Made by a program: the position numbers and the translations under genes
The notes under the pieces: generated by a model
The model's input: only the letters and a program-made list of their open reading frames with translations
Database searches by the model: none
Told to the model about the DNA's origin: nothing
Origin: Adiantum capillus-veneris
Taxonomy: Eukaryota > Streptophyta > Polypodiopsida > Polypodiales > Pteridaceae
DNA: 64,000 nucleotides
Direction of reading: 5' to 3'
NCBI GenBank assembly: GCA_014529385.2
Contig: CM043971.1
Coordinates: 99,155,985-99,219,984, forward strand
Part shown: one piece after another, positions 23,901 through 32,600 of the stretch
Layout: each line of letters begins with the position of its first letter
Numbering within the stretch: the first letter of the stretch is position 1

Positions 23901-25400
23901 ATGGCTGACAATAGTAAAGAGAATGAAATTAATGTTGGTAGCTTTGATTTTGCTAATGAGAAGGCTACTAATGATGCCCCTATGCTTGTTAACTACCTTG
24001 TTTCTAGGATTCAACAAGCCATGGGCAATCCATCCCTCCAAAGTGAAGTGCAACGGCAGCTTCGTGCTCATGGGATTCTCCAAGCTCCCCACCATGACGA
24101 GAGAGTACTTAGGAAGCTTCCTTGTGAGACTCCCAAAAGAGACCTCTCTCCGATGCAGGAAGAAGAAGAGGATCCATACGAAGGGCTCAAAAATTTGCTT
24201 CTTGAAGACGCATCTCCTTCCCAAAGGAGAACTCAAGAGCCCCCACCGAAGGAACAAGAAATAAGTGAGTCTCCTGCCACTTTGGCGGAGATGGCTCCAC
24301 AAAGATGACGGGAAAAATGCTCTCCATTACCTCCGAAACGGAGAAGACCATCGCACACATCTCACACCATAATTCAAAGAGGGATGAAAAAAAGCAAGAG
24401 AAGAAAAAGGCAAGAAAGAGGACACCCTCTTCTCCATCTTCTTCATCCTCTTCCTCTTATGAAAGTGATGGTGTAGACAAAGAGGATCAAGGCAAGAAAA
24501 AGGCGAGAAAAAGGTCACCCTCTTCTCCTTTTTCCTCAAATTCTTCATCTTCTAAAGAAAGTGATGGTGCAACTTTTGAACCATCAAAAAGAAGAGGCCA
24601 TAGGAAATCCTATGCCACGTGGAAGAGGTCATTCAAGCTCAAGAAGTTCAAAGAGGGAGGAAAGTGAATCTCTTTCCTTACCTACGATGGTACGTTTGGT
24701 GCTACGGACAAAGTCTTGGCTTTTATCCAACAATTCAATGCGGCATTTGGAGATGAGGGCTTCAGAGTTCTCTAAGCTACGCCATGTAGCTATGCACTTT
24801 CAAAAGTCTGCCAGGCAATGCTGGTCTAGCCTACGGGCCAACGATGAAGATCCACAAACATGAAAAGCCTTAAGAGCTTCTATTATGAAGCAGTTTTTGG
24901 CCACCGATGCCAAAGACAAAGTACTCACAAAATGGCAAAGCTTGAAGCTCTCTCCCTATGAATCTATTCACAAATATGTAGACAAGTTTTGGGATTTACA
25001 CCTCAAAGCCATTGGCATCCAAAAGATGGATTTTGGAGAGAAAAAACAACAATTTTGTGTGGGAAATGGCGGAGTATGTCAACTCCCAAAGGCCACACAC
25101 CATATTGGTGGTTATACACCATACTATGGTGGCTTCTTGAATCAATTTCCAAACAGGAGCTAAGAGAAATTCTAAGCCCACGGAAAACAAGGGTTCCAAT
25201 GAGCCTAAGGGGAAGGACAATGTGCAAAAGTCTCCTAAGGGCAACTCCAATAACAACAAAGATAAGGAGAAGCGAGTTTACAAATGCAAAAACAAACTTT
25301 CTCCTGAAGAGCTTGAGCGTTATCGCAAGGATAACCGTTGTTTCAAGTGCGGCGAGCAAGAGCATGTGTACCACGCTTGTCCACATCCGCCATGAGCCTC
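23901..25400 (+). pseudogene. Chromovirus C gag remnant with CCHC knuckle
   Basis: The start is taken at 23901 (MADNSKENEINVG). An N-terminal acidic segment runs to 24308. A Lys/Arg/Ser-rich segment follows at 24305-24667 in another frame, including two KKKARKR(T/S)PSS blocks that look like an internal duplication. The capsid-type gag domain spans about 24680-25020 (HFQKSARQCWSSLRA; LSPYESIHKYVDKFWDLHLKA). A classical knuckle CFKCGEQEHVYHAC lies at about 25342-25383. At least three frame changes separate these. Gag would form the particle and bind element RNA. Confidence 0.8.
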
Positions 25401-27131
25401 CTAGAGCTACCTTGGTTGAAATCCAAGAAGAGGAAGCTCACCACAAAGGATCTCCTCTATGCCATGCTTGGGGAAAGATAAGAGAACATGATGGTTTTAT
25501 TCTCTTTGACCGTGGTTCTACTCGTAATTTCATATCCACAGAGTCGGCCACCAAGCTAGGCATCCAAGCCTATGAGATGGGAGATGTCCTACCCGCAGAT
25601 GGTGCTTTCAAGGGGCAAGAAGCTTCAGTCACTCCCTTGGTTGGGAAATTGAGGCTTCATGTCCAAAGCTATGTGGACAAAGAGGACTTCTTATCTCTCC
25701 TCTCAAGCACGAGGATGTAATCCTAGGGGCACCATGGTTTGATCGCATGGCTGCTAATGTTAAATTCCCTGAAAGGAGAATCTACTTTCAAGATGTTTTT
25801 ATTGACGACATCTCTTGTGAACTACCTCCTAGCCGAGGTAATGATGACCATGCAATTGAACTTCTTCCAGGAAGTTCAACACCCAACAAACCTCCTTATA
25901 GAGTTTCTCAAGCTCAACAAGAGGAGATTATGCGGCAAGTGCATGAGTTAGTTGAGAAGGGCATGGTTAGGCCTAGCTCATCTCCATTTTGTTCAGCCGT
26001 GCTATTAGTGCAAAAGAAAGACGGCACATACCGTATGTGTGTCAACTATAGAGCACTAAATAGGATCATTATCAAAAATATGTTTCCCGTTCCACGGGTA
26101 GAAGACCTATTTGATAAGCTACAAGGGTCGACCTACTTCATTAGAATTGACCTAAAAAGTGGCTACCATCAAATAAGGATAGTTGATGAAGACATTGTAA
26201 AGACCGCATTTTGCACTACATTTGGTCTTTACGAATACATTGTCATGCCTTTTGGCTAGACCAATGCACCATCCACATTCAATCACTTGATGGAGAAGTT
26301 ATTTAGGCCTCACCGAACCTTTACTGGAGTGCTCTTTGATGATATTATCATCTACTCTAATTCACTAGACAAACACAAGCAACACCTCCAGGTAATATTT
26401 CAAGTCTTAAGAGAGAATAAACTTTATGTTAATCGAAAGAAAAGTGAGTTTTTCTTACAAGAGATTCAACATTTAGGTCACATTATCTCTCAAGATGGCA
26501 TCCAAATGGATCCATCAAAGTTAAAGATAATAAAAGGATGGCCTAATCCAAGGAATATTCATGAACTAAGAAGCTTTATAGGTATGTGCACATACTATAG
26601 ATGCTTCATAGAAAAGTTCTCACTAATAGCAGGACCATTACATGACCTAACAAAGAAGAACATTAGGTATACATGGACTGCCAAGGAGAACAATGCTTTC
26701 GAAAAGCTTATCTCTCAACCTATGCTTACACTGCCGGATCTCTCAAAGCCATTTGAGGTCCAATGTGATGCTTGTGGTGATTGCCTTGGAGCTGTTTTTC
26801 TTCAAGAAGGGCACACCATAGCCTATGAAAGTCGAAGGCTCGACCTTGTTGAGCAAGTTCTAGGCATATATAAAAAGGAGCTCCTTGCAGTTCTACATGC
26901 CTTAGACTCATGGAAGAACTACTTATTGGGGACTCCTTTCATCAAAGGATCACCAAAGCCTTAAGTACTTCATGACGTAGACCAAGCTCTCCCAACAAAC
27001 AAATAAGGTGGGCAAATTTTCTTTCACAATTTCATTTTCATATCGCTCACATTGTTGGCAAGCATAATCAAGTAGCTGATGCACTCTCAAGACGGCCGAG
27101 AGTGAATGCGGTTTCCATAACAACTCACAAT
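25401..27131 (+). pseudogene. Chromovirus C protease, RT and RNase H
   Basis: The protease region (25480-25720) reads FDRGSTRNFIS, so the catalytic D(S/T)G is DRG. RT begins in the frame 25747-26259 ([35 protein letters not shown]), is cut by TAG at 26258-26260 in the conserved PFG(L)TNAPS block, and resumes at 26287 with the active site LFDDIIIYS. RNase H follows (VQCDACGDCLGAVFLQEG; YKKELLAVLHAL). A frame change near 26945 precedes sequence corresponding to ANFLSQFHFHIAHI and the ADALSR motif, still visible at 27010-27100. The coding region is interrupted at 27131 by E2. Confidence 0.85.
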
Positions 27132-27136
27132 GATCT
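27132..27136 (+). repeat. E2 target-site duplication, left copy GATCT
   Basis: GATCT directly precedes the TG of the E2 LTR at 27137 and recurs directly after the CA at 40549. Five base pairs is the usual length for Ty3/gypsy insertion. Chromovirus B has a single GATCT in the same context (20603-20607). Confidence 0.95.
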
Positions 27137-27389
27137 TGTGCGCTCCTTGCCGCACTGTCGAAGCAAGGGACTTGCCGATACACCGTGTACGAGCCGCAGA
27201 CGGCTCCAAGCACACAACTAGTTTAACTAGTAAGCTCAAAGAGGGCAATGGTGTGTTACTCACCGCCTTATGCTCCTGCCGTAGAGGATTCCTCGCCGCG
27301 AAGAAGAGGGAGACGCCGCTACGCCACGCTCAACCGCCTCGCCGCCGTCGTGCCGCCGCAACGCTCGATCGCACACACACTCTCACACA

Positions 27390-27421
<32 letters not shown>

Positions 27422-27720
27422 AGGAGATGGTGAAGGAGAAGGTGGAGATGGAGCAAGAGCAGCTTCTATTGCACAATGAGAGAATGACTCAATTTTAGGT
27501 TTAATTGGCTTTTATGTGAGCTCACCCCATTCACACTTGGGCGCCCATGCTTAGCCAACTAACCCTAGCATTTTCGTGTTAGAGTGCGCCTCTCATCGGC
27601 GATCACTCTACCTTTCCCTATTGGACCGACAAGCCCGGTGCCTGACTCTACTTAAATAAATAATACGATTACGATGTCCGTCGTAGGCGATAGGGTGTCC
27701 GTGAGCCACGAGGGTTAACA
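27137..27720 (-). repeat. E2 3' LTR (584 bp)
   Basis: The plus strand reads TGTGCGCTCC...GGGTTAACA, giving TG...CA on the minus strand. Bases from about 27346 to 27720 differ from the 5' LTR at only three positions plus repeat length. The first 200 bp differ at more than two dozen positions. A TATA-like A/T stretch lies near 27650-27666 on the minus strand. Confidence 0.95.
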
Positions 27721-27733
27721 TTGCCCCCCTTCC
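27721..27733 (-). promoter_or_regulatory. E2 polypurine tract
   Basis: The minus strand reads GGAAGGGGGGCAA immediately before the 3' LTR start TGTTAACC. It is the RNase H-resistant primer for plus-strand synthesis. Position and composition are as expected for an LTR retrotransposon. Confidence 0.85.
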
Positions 27734-28925
27734 TGATGTAGATTCCGTCCTCGGAAGCTATTGAGTTGAAGCTTGGTATGTCCATGTTGTAGAGCATCTA
27801 GATTTGAATCTGCAAGGCAAAGTCACTGTTTTAGCAAGCGAAATTATATTGCCATAAATCATGAGGGGAATGTAAAGTACATGTGGAAATGAGTAAATGC
27901 AAGATTTATGAAATGTTAGACTGCCATTAAGGACAAATAAATTGCACTTTGAGTAAGTTAATTAATCAAGAGTTTTGAGCTTATGGGTGAGTCTATCAAT
28001 TAGTTAGCTATGACTAAGGTTAAAACAACTACTCTAAGCTAAGAAGATTATCTAAATGCAAGATTCCCTAATTATGCTTTTCAGCTTTGATTAGCCAACT
28101 CGCTCTCACAACTGCAACCAAAAGCTTGAAATGTTAACTGTAAGCTCAATGGAAGTCTTTTAAATTTTTTTTTTTTTAATACTTTTTTACTTTGGGTCAC
28201 AATCATGTGACGTGTGTGCTTATTTTGTATGTCCGTGGTTTTTTGCTTCTCAAGGAAAAGCGCCCACACTGGGAACCTCTAGGGCTCTAGTACCATAGAC
28301 AATACATGTGAGTGAAGTACCAATTCAAGCCAGGATTTCTCTTCCAGCGTAAGATTTTTCATTTGTGGCACTTATGTTTTGTTTTTTTGCTTCCATTTCC
28401 TTGGTATTCGCACTAGTGTTTTTTGTTGTTTGAGTGAGCAAGCCTTTCTCTGCTTAAAACATTCCTAAGGTCTCAAATACTCGGATAATTTTATTAGCTA
28501 GGCCTAGTGGTCAAGTAAATGAGTTAACCTAAAGTCACGGTCTCGTAATCTCCAGGCTTATCCATAAGATTAAACTGGAGTTCAATCAACTTAAGCAAAG
28601 ACAAATTTATACATCTATAATGGTAGATAACAATCATAACTATTGCACTCAAACAAAGAATGAAAAATCATTATTAGCAATTACACATATCCACCAACAT
28701 GAATCATGGAAAGTAGTACACCTGGAGGTATGGAGTGGCTCATTTCGTTGAAGCAGATGTCCTCAGCCATGTGGATGGAGATCCATATAAGTCCTACCTA
28801 ACACATCCAAAAACAAGCACTATACCTCTAGGAGGCATGTTAGTGTGAAAAATTAAAACTCCTAAAAAACAAACTCAAAACACAATCTAGACCCCTAACC
28901 TACCTATCTGTCACCCCTTTTAGAA
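27734..28925 (-). other. E2 3' non-coding region
   Basis: About 1.2 kb between the polypurine tract and the 143-codon frame. It is A/T-rich, with T runs near 28160-28190, and shows no convincing open frame on either strand. Together with 29358-29628 it forms a 1.9-kb post-pol region, long enough to have held an additional gene. Confidence 0.6.
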
Positions 28926-29357
28926 TCAAGGAAAGAGGATATTATATAAAGTGGGTGGCCACCCTAAGGCTAGGCCTCTATCCTCATCATCTAGATAAAT
29001 AAAATCGTTGTCCGTGAGGCCATAGTCTTCCTCGGTCTCTATTAGTTCCTCTTCATCATCCTCTTGTGCAAGCATGCTAATCAAGAACCTCGCGATGCGT
29101 GGATACTCATCTTGTGCAAAAGAATAAGCATGTGCCATTGGAGACACATTCGCTACTGGGTAGGGATCACTAGTTAGCCATAGACGTATCAGCCATTCTA
29201 ACTCCTCAAAATTTCTCTCACACGCAAGGCTCTCTATCAAATCCCATTCGCAAGAAAGTATAGGGTAGCATATGTAGAACACTTGAGGAAAAGACAAAGG
29301 GTACCTTTCATAAAAAATAGAAGTGCATGCCTCTCGTGAAGTAGCCATTTCTGACAA
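28926..29357 (-). CDS. Uncharacterised 143-aa ORF between pol and 3' LTR of E2
   Basis: A sense-strand frame of 143 codons lies 271 bp downstream of the pol stop. I do not recognise it. The N-terminal half is mixed hydrophobic/aromatic (FPQVFYICYPILSCEWDLIE; FEELEWLIRLWLTSDPYP). The C-terminal third is strongly acidic (EDDEEELIETEEDYG; DNDFIYLDDEDRG). I see no clear membrane span, signal peptide or zinc motif, so it does not look like an envelope protein. Some plant gypsy lineages carry extra frames in this interval; this could be one. Whether it is translated depends on a subgenomic or spliced RNA. It may also be chance. Confidence 0.4.
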   Translation of the reverse strand: MSEMATSREACTSIFYERYPLSFPQVFYICYPILSCEWDLIESLACERNFEELEWLIRLWLTSDPYPVANVSPMAHAYSFAQDEYPRIARFLISMLAQEDDEEELIETEEDYGLTDNDFIYLDDEDRGLALGWPPTLYNILFP

Positions 29358-29628
29358 GACAGATAGATTTGGTTAGGCCTTTAAAACATAAGAGTTGTTT
29401 TTGTGTGTTGCTTGAATTAACACGGTGAATTTGGACTTATATGTAAGATCTGATAGGGTGCTCTCTTGTTGCTAGTCGCTCTTGCTCTTTACTATTTTTG
29501 TTTTTTGTGAGTATAAGGCTATATATATACATTCCCTAAGATTGGAATTGAGGGGTCAGGGAGGAAGGTTGAGAGGGGAGCGAGTGAATGAGTGATGTTA
29601 GCAAACACTCCCCCCTTCCTTGGGTAGA

Positions 29629-32600
29629 TCATACCTTTTGGAATGAGGTCGTCACCTTTTGAAACCAATTGTTCCAAGTTGTTATGGGTGAAGGTTTTAA
29701 CCAATAGTTTTCGACCGCCCTATGCGTTTCATCTAGTTGCAAGGGTGGTAAGGTACTCTCCCATGATTTTATTTGCAACGTTGTTGTAGGTGGTGAACTT
29801 ACCCCGGGAGGTGCAAACTCTTTCGTGCTTGTATGGATATGTACAGTGGTATGTGGAGGTTGTGTCGAAGCTTCTATTTGCGTATAGGAACTACATGAAG
29901 AGCAAGAAGTTTCATTTGATTTCCCTGTTCCTGAGCTAGGTGGAACAAATCGTTCTTTCTTTGGTACCCAAACTAACTCTAGATCGGGTGTGTAACATTC
30001 CATGATTTTTTCCTTTCCGCGATTTTCAATTTGTTTTGGAGCCACAGGATTGGGTTTACATGGGCCAGGTGACAGATAAGAGTACACTTTACGTTTGGGC
30101 ACCCAGATTTGATCATTTCCTTCATAGTATCCTTGGGCTTCCAATAGTCGTTTAGGAATCCAACGCAACGTTTCTTTACATTTCTTGGAGTGAGTGGGAC
30201 GGTTCTTACTAGGTTTCCGTTTTTTTGCATCAACCATGCTCACTACAGAGGCTTTAGGGACCCACTTGTATGTTTTCTCTGTTATATTAGGATGGTTCTT
30301 GTGTGTCTCAAGCTTTCTTTCAACTACATCAATTGAAGCTCTAGAGAGTTGGGCTATGGGGACGTATGGTTCAACCTCCTGGACATGCAATGTCTTGGGT
30401 TTTATTTCCTTAGGCAATATCTCAGGGACTATGACTTGAGTGGTAGGGCTAAGAGTTGGTTTTTGCGTTGTAACACCCCCAGTCCCCCAATCAATAGTGC
30501 ATTTGGTGGATATCATCCACGTGCGGCCTAGGTTTATATTACCCTCCATAGTTCCAGTAGGCATGACCAAAAGGTCTTGAGCTACAATTCCATTGTCATA
30601 ACTGATAGAAGTGTGCCAGATTCCAAAAACCGTAGTTTTTTTCTTGTTGACACCCTTGACTTGGATAATACTCTCAGATAGAGGTGGCTTCCCTAACTGA
30701 CACCACACCCCATAGGATAGCAGATTATATTTAGCACCCGTGTCTAATAAGGCGTTATATAGCACTTTTCCATAGGCACTATTTAACTCAATAGGGTATC
30801 GTAGAGGTGTGTCAGAGTCCAACCCATCCTCTTTGATTTCCACGTGGAATGCATTTGTGACTCCAAGGTTAGCCTCTTGTTTTTGTCTTATACGTTGTTG
30901 TTGCTCCTTAGCCTCAGCTTGAGCTTGTATCTTGTTTAACTCGGTTTGTGCTTTGGCGGCCTTCTTTTGATGAATGGCCCGTAGTTCTTCTTGGCTTAAA
31001 GGATCATAATATCTTTTGAATTTACTCCCATTGAGGAATCCAATGGTTTCAACTCCATCAAGAGTTTCCACACAAAGGGTACCTTGTGGGGTAATTTCAC
31101 ATACTCTATATGGTCCTTTACCAGCATATTTCAACTTTTTCTTCTCTTTACGTACTCCATACATAAGGACTTTATCACCAACTTTGATGTCCTTGTCCTT
31201 CACATGGCGATCAAACCACTTCTTTCTCCTATCCTTTTCCACAAGAGCATTTTGCACAGCCAACTGTCTCTCTTCGTCTAGTTTTTCTAAGATATACAAA
31301 CGCTCGGTTAAGGGGTTACCATTCCATCCTTCTTGCGAAGCTACCCTAAGACTAGGAATGACAAACGCCCAAGGCATAACCGCTTCTTGGCCATATACCA
31401 TTTTGAATGGCGTATAATTAATAGCCACTTTATAAGCAGTACGATAATCCCATAGAGCAGATGTCAACTTCAAATCCCAATCAGTGCGATGAGCTTCTAC
31501 CGTCTTGGTTAAAATAGAGATTAGAGTCTTGTTGGTGCTCTCGGCTTGTCCATTAGCTTGCGGGTAATAAGGTGTAGACTTATGGTGGGATATCATAAAG
31601 GTCGTGGTAAGCTCTCTTATTACCTCATTTATAAAATGGGTACCATTATCACTAACAATTTCAAAAGGGCAACCAAATCTTGTGATAATGTTCTCAAAAA
31701 GAAACTTAGCTATTGTCCTCGCGTCAGCTTTTTGTGAAGCCTTATCTTCAGCCCACTTTGTTACATAGTCCGTAGCAACTAGAATATATCGAGATTGAGT
31801 GTTGCGAGCTGCGGGACTAATTGGACCTACAAAATCTAAGCCCCATTTTTCAAATGGTTGGGTTACTTTAATAGGATGTAAGGGCATTCTGTCTTTGCAC
31901 TGTGTGGTCTTGTAACGTTGGCACTCATCACACCCTTTTGTAAAAAGTGATGCATCCTTAAATAAAGTTGGCCACCAATAGCCTGATTGCAGCACCTTTC
32001 TAGCAGTCAGGTCTCCTGAAAAATGTCCTCCTGCTATGCCCATATGTGCTTCTTGCAAGATATACAAATATTCATCCTCGCGGGCACAACGCCTAAGAAT
32101 ATCATCCTTGCCTAATCTATACAGAGTTCCGGCAATCAAACAATAGGGTTCACATTCTTTTACTAGCCTTCGAGCGATATCCTTACGAAGTTCCTTGGGT
32201 GGAAAACCATTAACTAAAAAGTTAACAATGTTCTCACTCCATTCAGGCATAGTCTCAACTATGAATAGGGAAGTATCGGGTAATTCATCATCAACTCCTG
32301 TAGGGGCTTCACCATTGGGTATGCGAGACAAATGATTAGCCATGATGTGCCTTTTACCGGGTCTCACTACAATCGTGAAATCAAACTCCAGAAGAATTAA
32401 CAACCATCGTGTGATTCTTCCTGTGGAGCATGGCTTGTTTACCAGATACAGCAACGCTTGATGGTCCACATAAAATACAAACTTGTTTGCCAGAAGGTAG
32501 TAGCGAAATTTCTTTACTGCATAAACCATTGCCAAACCTTCTCGCTCTGTAGTGGTGTAGTTCCTTTCAGCATCGTTCAATTGACAGCTTGCAAAGCTAA

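Noticed and set aside
27248-27433. Arg-rich small proteins in the E2 and E1 LTRs
   Set aside because: Same LTR segment in three copies; frames arise from GC-rich U5 sequence and CT/CA repeats.
28926-29357. Envelope gene of E2
   Set aside because: No signal peptide, transmembrane span, glycosylation pattern or furin-like site; reported only as an unknown frame.
31016-31417. Plus-strand frames antisense to E2 pol (for example 133 codons)
   Set aside because: Shadows of the polyprotein; no start context or motif.
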